DNA of 64,000 nucleotides from Clavibacter sp. VKM Ac-2872 (lineage in GTDB: Bacteria > Actinomycetota > Actinomycetes > Actinomycetales > Microbacteriaceae). Under the pieces are notes generated by a model. It worked only from the letters and a program-made list of their open reading frames with translations. It was not told the DNA's origin and searched no databases. The stretch lies in the NCBI RefSeq assembly GCF_015351105.1, contig NZ_JADKRR010000001.1, positions 1,965,069-2,029,068 on the forward strand. The letters are read 5' to 3'. Positions 1-8,750 of this stretch are shown here, in pieces; positions within the stretch are counted from its first letter, which is position 1; each line of letters opens with the position of its first letter. The position numbers and the translations under genes were made by a program.

Positions 1-1
1 G

Positions 2-835
2 ACCGAGCGCCTCGCGACCCAGGACTTCTCGAAGGTCCAGTGGAAGCAGCTGACCGCCGAGGTCGACGCGCTGTTCGCTCGCTGGCAGCAGCACCAGCAG
101 ACGGGGCCCCGTCTGCCCAAGAACGAGGCCAACGAGCTCTGGAAGCGCTTCCGCACCGCGCGGTCCACCATCGACACCGAGCGCAAGGCGTTCTTCGCCG
201 AGCTCGACAACGCCCACAAGGACGCCCGCTCGAAGAAGCAGGCGATCGTCGAGCAGGCGCGCGCGCTCGAGCCGCAGGGCGTCGGCGGCATCCCCGCCTA
301 CCGCCGGCTCCTCGACGAGTGGAAGCTCGCCGGGCGCGCGGGCAAGCGCTACGACGACGCGCTCTGGGCGCAGTTCAAGGCCGCGGGCGACGTGCTGTAC
401 GGCGCCAAGGCGGAGGTCGACGCCGCGGACGACGAGGAGCAGCAGGCCAACCTCCAGGCCAAGCTGGCCCTCCTCGACGAGGCCGAGCCGATCCTCCAGA
501 TCACGGAGCGCACCGCGGCGCGCGACAAGCTCACCGCCGTCCAGCTGCGCTGGGACGCGATCGGCCGCGTGCCGCGCGACAGCGTCAAGACCGTCGAGGA
601 CCGCCTCCGCAAGGTCGAGTCCCACGTGCGCACGCTGGACGAGGAGTTCTGGCGCAAGAACAACCCGGAGACGAAGGCGCGCTCCGAGGGCCTCGCCTCG
701 CAGCTCGGCGCCGCCATCGACAAGCTCCAGCGCGAGCTCGACGCGGCCAAGGCCGACGGCGATGCGCGACGCATCAAGGACGCCGAGGAGGCCCTCGCCG
801 CCCGCCGCGTCTGGCTGGACGCGCTCGGCTCGTAG
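2..835 (+). CDS. DUF349 domain-containing protein, 5' end missing
   Basis: The frame is open from the left edge and runs 277 codons to a TAG, so the start lies outside the window. The protein is charged and helical, with repeated blocks built around tryptophans (VQWKQLTAEVDALF, LWKRFRTA, LDEWKLAGRAGKRYDDALW, LRWDAIGRVPRDSV, EEFWRKNNPE), which is the pattern of tandem DUF349 repeats. The family has no settled biochemical role that I can assign from sequence. A strong hairpin follows 22 bases after the stop and probably ends the transcript. The family call is fairly sure; function is unknown. Confidence 0.85.
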   Translation, partial: TERLATQDFSKVQWKQLTAEVDALFARWQQHQQTGPRLPKNEANELWKRFRTARSTIDTERKAFFAELDNAHKDARSKKQAIVEQARALEPQGVGGIPAYRRLLDEWKLAGRAGKRYDDALWAQFKAAGDVLYGAKAEVDAADDEEQQANLQAKLALLDEAEPILQITERTAARDKLTAVQLRWDAIGRVPRDSVKTVEDRLRKVESHVRTLDEEFWRKNNPETKARSEGLASQLGAAIDKLQRELDAAKADGDARRIKDAEEALAARRVWLDALGS

Positions 836-857
836 CTCGACCCCTGCGCAGCCCGGC

Positions 858-893
858 GACGGCCCGGGATCCTCCACAGGATCCCGGGCCGTC
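858..893 (+). terminator. Hairpin terminator after the DUF349 gene
   Basis: A perfect 15-base inverted repeat (gacggcccgggatcc and its complement) encloses a 6-base loop. There is no T-run after it, as is common for terminators in GC-rich actinobacteria. Confidence 0.7.
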
Positions 894-928
894 GTCCGTC
901 CGGCCGCCGACGATGGCATGGTGCGCCC

Positions 929-1537
929 ATGCCGCCCCGTCTCGCACCCGTCCTGTCCGTCCTCGACCTCCCGCTCGCCGAGCTCTGCTCCGCCCGCCTC
1001 GACGGCGAGGTGTACGAGGTCGACGCCTGCTACTCCCCCGTCGACGAGCTCGCGTCGCCGTGGCTCCGCGCCGCGGCCCTCGCGGCCCAGGTCCCGTCCC
1101 GTCTCATCGCCGAGCGGTCGACGGCGGCCTGGGTCCACGGCGCCGTCCGCACACCGCCGCGCACGCACGAGTACTGCGTCGACAGCGTCGCCCGCTGCCA
1201 TCCGCCGGCGCTGCGCAACGTGCGCATCCGCGAGGTGGTGCTCCACGAGCGCGACACGACCACGCTGGCCGGCCTCCGCGTCACGACCCCGCTGCGCACG
1301 CTGTGCGACATCGCGCGGACGGTCGCCGATTTCACGCCGTTCCACGAGGCCGCCTGCCTCGGGCTGCTGGCGCTGCCCGGCATCACGGACGCGGCAGCCC
1401 GTCAGCACCTCGCCGCCTCCGGCGCGCTGCCCGACAAGCGCCGCGCCCTGGCCCGGCTCGACGCCCTGGCCCGTGGCTCCGCGGCGCCGGAGCACGCGGA
1501 CCGCGGACCGGGAGCGGTATCCGTCAGCCGCCGTTGA
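929..1537 (+). CDS. AbiEi-like (type IV antitoxin family) protein, orphan
   Basis: A 202-residue protein with the layout of AbiEi-like proteins common in actinobacteria: an N-terminal half with a conserved alanine-rich helix and W-V-H-G (about 60-75), then HERDTTTLAGLRVTTPLRTLCDIAR (the TTPLRTLCDIAR stretch, about 118-130, is the most typical part). Such proteins act as DNA-binding antitoxins when paired with an AbiEii nucleotidyltransferase, but no such partner lies on either side, so a free-standing role is possible. There is no clear ribosome binding site before the ATG. Its 3' end overlaps the convergent rel gene by 14 bases. Family assignment is moderate; function is uncertain. Confidence 0.6.
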   Translation: MPPRLAPVLSVLDLPLAELCSARLDGEVYEVDACYSPVDELASPWLRAAALAAQVPSRLIAERSTAAWVHGAVRTPPRTHEYCVDSVARCHPPALRNVRIREVVLHERDTTTLAGLRVTTPLRTLCDIARTVADFTPFHEAACLGLLALPGITDAAARQHLAASGALPDKRRALARLDALARGSAAPEHADRGPGAVSVSRR

Positions 1538-3773
1538 CGCGGTACACGTCGTACACCGCATCGATGCGGCGCACGGCGTTGAGCACGCGATCCAGGTGGG
1601 TCACGTCACCCATCTCGAAGACGAAGCGGCTGATGGCGAGCCGGTTCGACGATGTCGAGACGGACGCGGACAGGATGTTGACGTGGTGCTCCGACAGCAC
1701 GCGCGTGACGTCGCTCAGGAGGCCAGAGCGGTCGAGCGCCTCCACCTGGATGTGCACCAGGAACAGGCTCTTGGACGACGGCGCCCACTCCACCTCAATC
1801 ATGCGATCGGGCTCCTCGCGCAGCGAGTCGACGTTGTGGCAGTTGGCCTGGTGGACGGAGACCCCCGCGCCGCGCGTCACGAACCCGATGATCTCGTCGC
1901 CCGGCACCGGCGTGCAGCACTTGGCGAGCTTCACGAGGATGTCCGGCGCCCCGCGCACGAGCACGCCCGAGTCGCTGTTCCGCGACACGCGCGAGCGCTG
2001 CGTGACGGCGAAGACCTCCTCGGCCTCCCCGCCGCTGTCGCCCTGTATGGACGAGAGCACCTTCTCGATCACCGACTGCGTGGAGACATGGCCCTCGCCG
2101 ACGGCGGCGTAGAGCGCGGCGACGTCGTCGTACTTCATGCTCTGGGCGACGTCCGAGAACGCGTCCTGGTTCATCAGCTTCTGCAGCGGCAGGTTCTGCT
2201 TGCGCATGGCCCGGGCGATGGCGTCCTTGCCCTGCTCGATGGCCTCCTCGCGCCGCTCCTTGGTGAACCACTGCTTGATCTTGTTGCGCGCGCGAGCGCT
2301 CTTCACGAACGCGAGCCAGTCCTTGCTGGGACCGCTGTCGGGGTTCTTCGAGGTGAACACCTCCACCACGTCGCCCGTGGCGAGCGGGTTCTCGAGCGGG
2401 ACCAGCCGCCCGTTGACCTTGGCGCCCATCGTGCGGTGGCCCACGTCCGTGTGCACGGCGTACGCGAAGTCCACGGGCGTCCCGCCCGCGGGCAGGCCGA
2501 TCACCTTGCCGTGCGGCGTGAAGACGTAGACCTCCTTCGCGCCGATCTCGAAGCGCAGCGAGTCGAGGAACTCACCGGGATCCGCCGTCTCGGACTGCCA
2601 GTCGGAGATGTGCGCGAGCCAGGCGAGGTCGGTGTCCCCCTGCGGCGACACCTCGGCCGCGCGCCCGCCGTTCATGCGCTCCTTGTACTTCCAGTGCGCG
2701 GCGACGCCGAACTCGGCGCGCTGGTGCATCTCGTGCGTGCGGATCTGGATCTCCACCGGGCGGCCCTTGGGCCCGATGACCGTCGTGTGCAGCGACTGGT
2801 ACAGGTTGAACTTCGGCGTGGCGATGTAGTCCTTGAAGCGCCCGGGGACCGGCGTCCACCTGGCATGGATCGCGCCGAGCACCGCGTAGCAGTCGCGGAG
2901 CGAGTCGACCAGCACCCGGATCCCGACGAGGTCGTAGATCTCGTCGAACTCGCGGCCGCGCACGACCATCTTCTGGTAGATCGAGTAGTACTGCTTGGGA
3001 CGGCCGGCCACCTTGCCGCGGATCTTGGCGGCGCGCAGGTCGTCGTTGACGCTGTCGATCACCTGCTGCACGAACTCCTCGCGCTGCGGCGTGCGCTGCT
3101 TCACGAGGTTCTCGATCTCGACGTAGATCTTCGGGTAGAGCACCGCGAACGAGAGGTCCTCGAGCTCCCACTTGATGGTCGAGATGCCGAGACGGTGCGC
3201 GAGCGGCGCGTAGATCTCGAGGGTCTCCTTCGCCTTGCGCTCTGCGGACGCGGACTCGACGAAGCCCCACGTGCGCGCGTTGTGCAGGCGGTCGGCGAGC
3301 TTCACCACGAGCACGCGGATGTCCTTCGACATCGCGACGACCATCTTCCGCACCGTCTCGGCTTGGGCGCTGTCGCCGTACTTCAGCTTGTCGAGCTTGG
3401 TGACGCCGTCGACGAGCATGGCGATCTCGTCGCCGAAGTCGTGGCGGAGCATGTCGAGCGTGTACTCGGTGTCCTCGACCGTGTCGTGCAGCAGGGCCGC
3501 GGCGAGGGTCTTGGGGCCGATGCCGAGGTCCGCCAGGATCTGCGCCACCGCGACCGGGTGCGTGATGTACGGCTCGCCGCTCTTGCGCTTCTGCCCCTCG
3601 TGCGCCCGCTCGGCGACGGCGTACGCCCGTTCGATGAGGCTCATGTCGGCCTTGGGGTGGTGCAGGCGAGCGGTGCGGATCAGCTGCTCGACGGCCCCGG
3701 CGGGCTGCGCCCGGGAGAACAGGCGGGGCACCAGGCGCCGGAGGGAAGCCGTGCTCGAGGTCGTCTCCGTCAT
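1524..3773 (-). CDS. rel: Bifunctional (p)ppGpp synthetase/hydrolase Rel
   Basis: Makes and degrades (p)ppGpp, the stringent response alarmone, in the cytoplasm. The 749 residues show an N-terminal HD hydrolase domain with HDTVED (His96-Asp97), a synthetase domain with GRFKDYIA (about 311-318), YQSLHTTV and EIQIRT, a TGS domain (about 410-480, VYVFTPHGKVIGLPAG) and a C-terminal ACT domain (about 675-749). The RFKD form of the synthetase loop is the one seen in bifunctional enzymes rather than synthetase-only RelA. GGGAGG sits 7 bases before the ATG. It follows secD-secF and a rhodanese gene, a conserved actinobacterial neighbourhood, but is likely to have its own promoter. Confidence 0.95.
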   Translation of the reverse strand: MTETTSSTASLRRLVPRLFSRAQPAGAVEQLIRTARLHHPKADMSLIERAYAVAERAHEGQKRKSGEPYITHPVAVAQILADLGIGPKTLAAALLHDTVEDTEYTLDMLRHDFGDEIAMLVDGVTKLDKLKYGDSAQAETVRKMVVAMSKDIRVLVVKLADRLHNARTWGFVESASAERKAKETLEIYAPLAHRLGISTIKWELEDLSFAVLYPKIYVEIENLVKQRTPQREEFVQQVIDSVNDDLRAAKIRGKVAGRPKQYYSIYQKMVVRGREFDEIYDLVGIRVLVDSLRDCYAVLGAIHARWTPVPGRFKDYIATPKFNLYQSLHTTVIGPKGRPVEIQIRTHEMHQRAEFGVAAHWKYKERMNGGRAAEVSPQGDTDLAWLAHISDWQSETADPGEFLDSLRFEIGAKEVYVFTPHGKVIGLPAGGTPVDFAYAVHTDVGHRTMGAKVNGRLVPLENPLATGDVVEVFTSKNPDSGPSKDWLAFVKSARARNKIKQWFTKERREEAIEQGKDAIARAMRKQNLPLQKLMNQDAFSDVAQSMKYDDVAALYAAVGEGHVSTQSVIEKVLSSIQGDSGGEAEEVFAVTQRSRVSRNSDSGVLVRGAPDILVKLAKCCTPVPGDEIIGFVTRGAGVSVHQANCHNVDSLREEPDRMIEVEWAPSSKSLFLVHIQVEALDRSGLLSDVTRVLSEHHVNILSASVSTSSNRLAISRFVFEMGDVTHLDRVLNAVRRIDAVYDVYRVNGG

Positions 3774-3806
3774 CGTTCAGCCTCCCAGGCGTGTGCTGGA
3801 GACCAA

Positions 3807-3812
3807 ATTATC
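3807..3812 (-). promoter_or_regulatory. Probable -10 element of rel
   Basis: On the minus strand the sequence reads TGATAAT, giving a 5/6 match to TATAAT with a TG just upstream (extended -10 like), 33 bases before the rel start codon. No TTGACA-like -35 stands 17 bases upstream. Confidence 0.45.
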
Positions 3813-3909
3813 ACCGCGGTCGAGGGCTCCCGACCACGGACGGTCCGCGGGCACCGGCGGCGCATCGATGAGGACGACTGCCGCCGAGATGCGGCGCGGC
3901 GGTCGCGGC

Positions 3910-4269
3910 TCAGGCGATGCGGCCGGGCTGCCCGTCGTCGGTGACCACGTCGCCGCCCATCTCGGACCAGGCGTGCATGCCGCCCGTGATGTTGGACGCC
4001 GCGAATCCGCCGCGCAGGAGCGCCTGGGTGGCGAGCGAGGAGCGATGCCCGGAGCGGCAGACGACCGCGATGTGCTGGTCGGTCGGGATCTCGGCGACGC
4101 GGGCCTCGAGCTCGCCCATCGGGATGTGGTGCGCCAGGGCGGAGTGGCCCGCCTCCCACTCGTCGTGCTCACGCACGTCGAGGAGCCAGGAGTCGCCCGT
4201 CGCGGTGCGGGCCTTCGCCGTCGCCGCGTCGAGGTCCTCGGGGACGCCGGCGCCCTGCGCGCTCGTCAC
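3910..4269 (-). CDS. Rhodanese-like sulfurtransferase domain protein
   Basis: A single rhodanese domain of 119 residues with the expected WLLDVREHDEW strand near the start and the active-site loop CRSGHRS, where Cys71 would carry the persulfide. Such proteins move sulfane sulfur between partners; the physiological partner cannot be told from sequence. The GTG start overlaps the secF stop in a GTGA arrangement, so translation is probably coupled to secF and the gene belongs to the yajC-secD-secF operon. In mycobacteria this slot before rel is held by apt, so the gene looks like a lineage-specific replacement (inference). Confidence 0.85.
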   Translation of the reverse strand: MTSAQGAGVPEDLDAATAKARTATGDSWLLDVREHDEWEAGHSALAHHIPMGELEARVAEIPTDQHIAVVCRSGHRSSLATQALLRGGFAASNITGGMHAWSEMGGDVVTDDGQPGRIA

Positions 4270-5276
4270 GACTCCACCGTGACGGCGGCGCGCTCGGCCT
4301 GGGCGCGGCTGGCCGCCGCGGCCGCCAGCTGGTCACCGCGCTTGACCCTCGGCTCGCCCTCGCGGAGGTGCGCGTAGAGCGGGGCCGCGATGAAGATGGT
4401 CGAGTACGTGCCGACGATGATGCCGATGAAGAGCGACAGCGCGATGTCCCGCAGCGTGCCCGCCCCGAGCACGACGGCGCCGATGAAGAGGATCGAGCCG
4501 ACCGGGAGGATGGCGACGATCGACGTGTTGATCGAGCGCACCAGCGTCTGGTTCACCGCGAGGTTGACCGACTGCCCGAACGTGCGCCGGGACTCCTGCC
4601 CGTCCTGCGCGGTGTTCTCGCGGATCTTGTCGAACACCACGACGGTGTCGTAGAGCGAGTAGCCGAGGATCGTGAGGAAGCCGATGACGGCAGCCGGCGT
4701 GACCTCGAAGCCCGTGATGCCGTAGATGCCCGCGGTGAGGACGAGGTCGTGCAGGAGCGCGATGATCGCGGCGACGGACATCTTCCAGGTGCGGAAGTAG
4801 ACCGACATGACCACCGCCGCCAGCGCGAGGAAGACCACGAGGCCCCAGAGCGCCTGCCGCGTGATGTCCTGGCCCCACGACGGCCCGATGAAGGACTCGG
4901 TGACGCTGGACGTCTCGACGCCGTACGCCGTCGCGAGAGCCTGGCGCACGGCCGAGCTGGCGTCGGGCTGCAGCTGGTCGGTCTGCACGCGGACGCCGTC
5001 GGATCCGACGGACGAAACGCGGGCCGGCACCGGGGTGACGGTGGCGACCGCCTCGCTCGCGATGTCCTGCGACTGCGACTGTACGCCGCTCACCGTGTAC
5101 TCCGATCCGCCCGTGAACTCGATCCCGAAGGTGAAGCCGCCGCGCACAAGCGGGCCGAGGACGGAGATCAGGATGCAGACGGCCGCGATGGAGTACCAGA
5201 GGCGGCGGCGGCCGACGATGTCGAACGAGCGCTTGCCCGTGTAGAGGTCGTTGCCGAACTCGGAGAAGCCAGCCAT
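4266..5276 (-). CDS. secF: Protein translocase subunit SecF
   Basis: Membrane partner of SecD that helps drive the late, proton-motive-force-dependent steps of protein export with SecYEG. The 336 residues have a first membrane segment near residues 25-45, an extracytoplasmic domain beginning FGIEFTGGSEY, and five further membrane segments with the family signature SVYFRTWKMSVAAI and GYSLYDTVVVFDKIREN. The ATG shares its A with the TGA stop of secD (TGATG), which indicates tight translational coupling. The C-terminus ends in a short charged tail. Length matches the family. Confidence 0.95.
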   Translation of the reverse strand: MAGFSEFGNDLYTGKRSFDIVGRRRLWYSIAAVCILISVLGPLVRGGFTFGIEFTGGSEYTVSGVQSQSQDIASEAVATVTPVPARVSSVGSDGVRVQTDQLQPDASSAVRQALATAYGVETSSVTESFIGPSWGQDITRQALWGLVVFLALAAVVMSVYFRTWKMSVAAIIALLHDLVLTAGIYGITGFEVTPAAVIGFLTILGYSLYDTVVVFDKIRENTAQDGQESRRTFGQSVNLAVNQTLVRSINTSIVAILPVGSILFIGAVVLGAGTLRDIALSLFIGIIVGTYSTIFIAAPLYAHLREGEPRVKRGDQLAAAAASRAQAERAAVTVES

Positions 5277-7084
5277 CAGTCGTCCCTGCTCGTGTCGTCG
5301 GCCCGCGGTGCGTCGATCGTCGCGGTCTTCGTGGATCCGGTGGCCTGGCCCTGGGCGGCCTTGCGCTCGGCGATGGTCTGCCGGCGCGCGGCCTCCTTGG
5401 CCGCCGCGGCGTTGCGCCCCGCCGTGGCGGTGGGGGTGCGGAACGTCGCGCGGCCGCGGTAGACGGCACCGAGCGCCCGCGGGTCGAGCCCGCTCATGCG
5501 GTGGCCCTCGGCGAAGAACGGCCGGTTGGCGAGCAGCTGGAGGATCGGGTGCGTGAAGAGCGAGACGACGATGAGGTCGATGATCGTCGTGAGCCCCAGC
5601 GTGAGCGCGAATCCCTTGACGTTGCCGACCGCCAGGATGAACAGCACCGCGGCGGCGAGGAAGTTGACCGTGTCGGACGCGATGATCGTGCGCAGCGCGC
5701 GCTTCCACCCCTGCTCGACGGACGAGACGAGGCCGCGTCCGTCGCGCAGCTCGTCCTTGATGCGTTCGAAGTAGACGATGAACGAGTCGGCTGTGATGCC
5801 GATGGCCACGATGAGCCCCGCCACCCCGGCGAGCGACAGTCGATACCCCTCCCGCCAGCTGAGCAGCGTGATGAGGAGGTAGGTGATCACCGCGGCGATC
5901 ACGAGCGACGCGATCGTCACCGTGCCGAGCACCCGGTACTGCACGAGCGAGTAGAGCACCACGAGCACGAGCCCGATGAGACCCGCGATCAGGCCGCTGG
6001 TGAGCTGCGAGGAGCCCAGCGTCGCCGAGATGACGTCCGAGCTCTGCAGCGTGAAGCTGAGCGGGAGGGCACCGAACTTGAGCTGGTCGGCCAGGGCCTT
6101 CGCGCTCTCCTGCGTGAAGTTGCCCGTGATGGAGGGCTTGCCGTTCGTGACGACGCCCTGCGTGACCGGCGCGGAGATGACCTCGTTGTCGAGCACGAAG
6201 GCGAACTGGTTGCGCGGCGACTCGAGCGTGATGAGGCGGGTGGACATGTCGCCGAACTGCTTCGTGCCGTCGCCGTCGAAGACCAGGTTGACCGACCACG
6301 TGCCGGTGCTGACGCCCTGGCTCGACTGCTGCAGGCCGCTCGTGGCGTCGGAGATGGTGCTGCCGTCGACCTCGACCGGGCCGAGCACGTACTTCGCGGC
6401 GCCGTCGCCGGAGCACGCGATGATCGCGCGGTCGGCGGGGGCCGCCTGCCCGTCGCTCTCGGGCGCGGTCGCGCAGTCGTAGGCGGCGAACTCGGCCTGG
6501 AGGCGCGGGGTGACCCACGAGACGTCGCTCGGGCCCGTGGGCTCCGCGGTCGGCTCGTCGGAGAGGGTGGAGGGATCCGGGGTGGCCGCCGCGGCCGGCG
6601 TCTCCGCCGCGGGGGTGGACCCGTCCGTCGGCGCCGACCCGTCGGTGGGCGCGGGCGTCGGGGTCGGGGCGACGGACGCCGTGCCCGCCGCGCCGATGAG
6701 CACGGGGCGCAGCTCGAGCTTCGCCGAGGACTGCAGGCGCTGCATGGTGGCCGCGTCGGGTTCGCCGGGCAGGCTCACGACGATGTTGCTCCCGCCCTGC
6801 GTGGTGATCTCCGCCTCGGAGACGCCGCTCGCGTCGACGCGCTGGCGGATGATCGACACCGCCTGGGCGAGCTGCTCGCTCGTGGGACCCGATGAGGCCC
6901 CGTCGAGCTGCGGAGCCAGGATGATCTGCGTCCCGCCCTCGAGGTCGAGGGCCAGCTTCGGGGCCCATGACCCGTTGCTGAACGCCACGCTGGCGGCGTT
7001 TCCGCCGGCCAGGAGGCCGATGATGACCAGCAGCCAGATGAGCTTGCGCCTGGCCTTGCGTACCGGTGTGGGCGACTTGGCCAC
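5276..7084 (-). CDS. secD: Protein translocase subunit SecD
   Basis: Works with SecF and YajC at the SecYEG channel. The 602 residues have one N-terminal membrane segment (about 15-33), LALDLEGGTQIIL at the start of the periplasmic-type domain, a P1 region, and the RND-like C-terminal membrane bundle. An Ala/Pro/Thr-rich linker of about 45 residues (about 132-178, repeats such as PTDGSAPTDGSTPA) interrupts the extracytoplasmic domain; this low-complexity insert is common in actinobacterial SecD but varies in length. The C-terminal tail is long, charged and alanine-rich. It lies between yajC and secF. Confidence 0.95.
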   Translation of the reverse strand: MAKSPTPVRKARRKLIWLLVIIGLLAGGNAASVAFSNGSWAPKLALDLEGGTQIILAPQLDGASSGPTSEQLAQAVSIIRQRVDASGVSEAEITTQGGSNIVVSLPGEPDAATMQRLQSSAKLELRPVLIGAAGTASVAPTPTPAPTDGSAPTDGSTPAAETPAAAATPDPSTLSDEPTAEPTGPSDVSWVTPRLQAEFAAYDCATAPESDGQAAPADRAIIACSGDGAAKYVLGPVEVDGSTISDATSGLQQSSQGVSTGTWSVNLVFDGDGTKQFGDMSTRLITLESPRNQFAFVLDNEVISAPVTQGVVTNGKPSITGNFTQESAKALADQLKFGALPLSFTLQSSDVISATLGSSQLTSGLIAGLIGLVLVVLYSLVQYRVLGTVTIASLVIAAVITYLLITLLSWREGYRLSLAGVAGLIVAIGITADSFIVYFERIKDELRDGRGLVSSVEQGWKRALRTIIASDTVNFLAAAVLFILAVGNVKGFALTLGLTTIIDLIVVSLFTHPILQLLANRPFFAEGHRMSGLDPRALGAVYRGRATFRTPTATAGRNAAAAKEAARRQTIAERKAAQGQATGSTKTATIDAPRADDTSRDD

Positions 7085-7210
7085 CTGGACACTCGACTTT
7101 CTTCGCGGTGGGCCGGCGGGATCCGCGCGGCGCTCCGGATGGAGGGGTGAGCGGGCCGGGCGGGGAACCGCCCGGAGAGGCGGGCGACCGGTGGCCGCCC
7201 GCCCGGAGGA

Positions 7211-7594
7211 TCAGGAGCGCGCGCTCGGGGCGTCGCCGTCGTCGGTGCGGCGGGTGACGTCGCTCGTGCCGGTCTCGTCGACGACGTCCGCGGCGGGTGC
7301 GTCGTCCACGAGCACGGACGCGTCATCGGCGACGGTCGGCTCCACCACGCGGGCGATCGTCTGGCGGTGCAGCTTCAGCACCGTGCCGGGCGCGACCTCG
7401 AGGTAGGCGAGGTTGTTCTCCTCGTCGAAGGAGACGAGCGTGCCGTACACGCCGGAGGCCGTCATGACCTCGGCACCGGGGACCATCTGGGTCTGCAGCG
7501 CGGCGAGGTCCTTCTGGCGCTTCCGGCTGTTGCGGAACATGAAGAAGATGAGCAGCGCCAGGACGGCGAACATGATCAGGGTGAACGGGTCCAT
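7211..7594 (-). CDS. yajC: Preprotein translocase subunit YajC
   Basis: Small single-pass membrane protein of the SecDF-YajC complex. The start was placed at the MDPFTLIMF codon, which gives 127 residues with the membrane segment at residues 4-20, followed by the cytoplasmic core MFRNSRKRQKDLAALQ and the conserved strand GAEVMTASGVYGTLV. A longer reading of 156 residues is open upstream but would place polar sequence before the membrane segment and overlap the end of ruvB. AAAGG stands about 10 bases before the chosen ATG. The acidic C-terminal tail (about 85-127) is low in complexity. Confidence 0.9.
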   Translation of the reverse strand: MDPFTLIMFAVLALLIFFMFRNSRKRQKDLAALQTQMVPGAEVMTASGVYGTLVSFDEENNLAYLEVAPGTVLKLHRQTIARVVEPTVADDASVLVDDAPAADVVDETGTSDVTRRTDDGDAPSARS

Positions 7595-7670
7595 GCGGGA
7601 CGGGCCTTTCAGGTGCTGGGAGGTGACGGACACGACGAACCGGCGACGTTCCGCGGGAGGCCAGCTTGAA

Positions 7671-8750
7671 TCATAGTTCATCGCCGAAGAGGGCCCCGGC
7701 AGCTGCGGACGGCCCGGCGGGGCGGGCGGGAGCCCCGGGGGCGGCGGGAGGCTGGAGGTCGAAGTGCTCCCACGCCGCCGGCGTCGCGACCCGGCCGCGG
7801 GGCGTGCGCGTCACCAGCCCGATGCGCACGAGGAACGGCTCGACGACGGACTCGATCGTCTCCGCCTCCTCCCCCACCGAGACGGCCAGCGTGTTGAGGC
7901 CCACGGGCCCCCCGCCGAAGCGCGTGAGGATGCCGCGCATGACCGCCCGGTCGAGGCGGTCGAGGCCGAGCGGATCGACGTCGTACAGGTCGAGCGCGGC
8001 GCGCACGGTCGCGAGGCCCGCCTCCGTCCCGTGCACGAGCGCGTAGTCGCGCACCCGGCGGAGCAGGCGGTTCGCGATGCGGGGCGTGCCGCGGCAGCGA
8101 CCCGCGATCTCCGCGACGGCCTCGTGCTCGATCTCCAGGTGCAGCATGCGGGCGGCGCGCTCGATCACCTGCTCGAGCTCGTGCGTCTCGTAGAACTCGA
8201 GGTGGGCCGTGAAGCCGAACCGGTCGCGGAGCGGGCTCGGCAGCATGCCCGAGCGCGTCGTCGCGCCCACCAGCGTGAAGGGCGACAGCTCCAGCGGGAT
8301 CGAGGTCGCGCCTGCGCCCTTGCCGACCATGATGTCGATGCGGAAGTCCTCCATCGCGAGGTACAGCATCTCCTCCGCGGAGCGCGCCATGCGGTGGATC
8401 TCGTCGACGAACAGGATCTCGCCCGGGACCAGCGCCGACAGCACGGCCGCGAGGTCGCCCGCGTGCTGGATCGCGGGACCGCTGGTGAGCCGCAGCGGGC
8501 GACGGCTCTCCTCGGCCACGATCATGGCGAGCGTCGTCTTGCCGAGACCGGGCGGGCCCGCGAGCAGGATGTGGTCGGGCGAGCGGTTCTGCATCGCGGC
8601 GGCCGTGAGCAGCAGCTCCAGCTGGCCGCGCACCTTCACCTGCCCGACGAACTCGGAGAGCGAGCGCGGGCGGAGCGCGCCCTCGAAGGCGAGCTCCGCG
8701 TCGGACTCCGGGACGGGGCTGGACGCGTCGCCGTGCGCGAGGTCGCTCAC
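7671..8750 (-). CDS. ruvB: Holliday junction branch migration ATPase RuvB
   Basis: AAA+ motor that pulls DNA through the RuvA-bound Holliday junction during recombinational repair. The 359 residues contain Walker [10 protein letters not shown] (65-73), Walker B LFVDEIH (about 113-119), sensor motif GATTRSGML and the arginine finger region PLRDRFG. The winged-helix domain near the C-terminus carries [12 protein letters not shown] start overlaps the ruvA stop (GTGA). The C-terminal tail is extended by alanine/proline-rich sequence. ruvC, ruvA and ruvB form one operon here. Confidence 0.96.
   Translation of the reverse strand: MSDLAHGDASSPVPESDAELAFEGALRPRSLSEFVGQVKVRGQLELLLTAAAMQNRSPDHILLAGPPGLGKTTLAMIVAEESRRPLRLTSGPAIQHAGDLAAVLSALVPGEILFVDEIHRMARSAEEMLYLAMEDFRIDIMVGKGAGATSIPLELSPFTLVGATTRSGMLPSPLRDRFGFTAHLEFYETHELEQVIERAARMLHLEIEHEAVAEIAGRCRGTPRIANRLLRRVRDYALVHGTEAGLATVRAALDLYDVDPLGLDRLDRAVMRGILTRFGGGPVGLNTLAVSVGEEAETIESVVEPFLVRIGLVTRTPRGRVATPAAWEHFDLQPPAAPGAPARPAGPSAAAGALFGDEL

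Noticed and set aside
929-1537. A complete AbiE toxin-antitoxin system
   Set aside because: No nucleotidyltransferase toxin gene lies on either side; only the antitoxin-like protein is present.
40-3944. Very long open frames on the plus strand across the DUF349 and rel region
   Set aside because: They are Arg/Pro/Ala-rich shadows of real genes in other frames, expected where GC content is very high.
7595-7681. A longer YajC beginning MNYDSSWPP
   Set aside because: It would overlap ruvB and put a polar stretch before the membrane helix; the internal ATG has a ribosome binding site.
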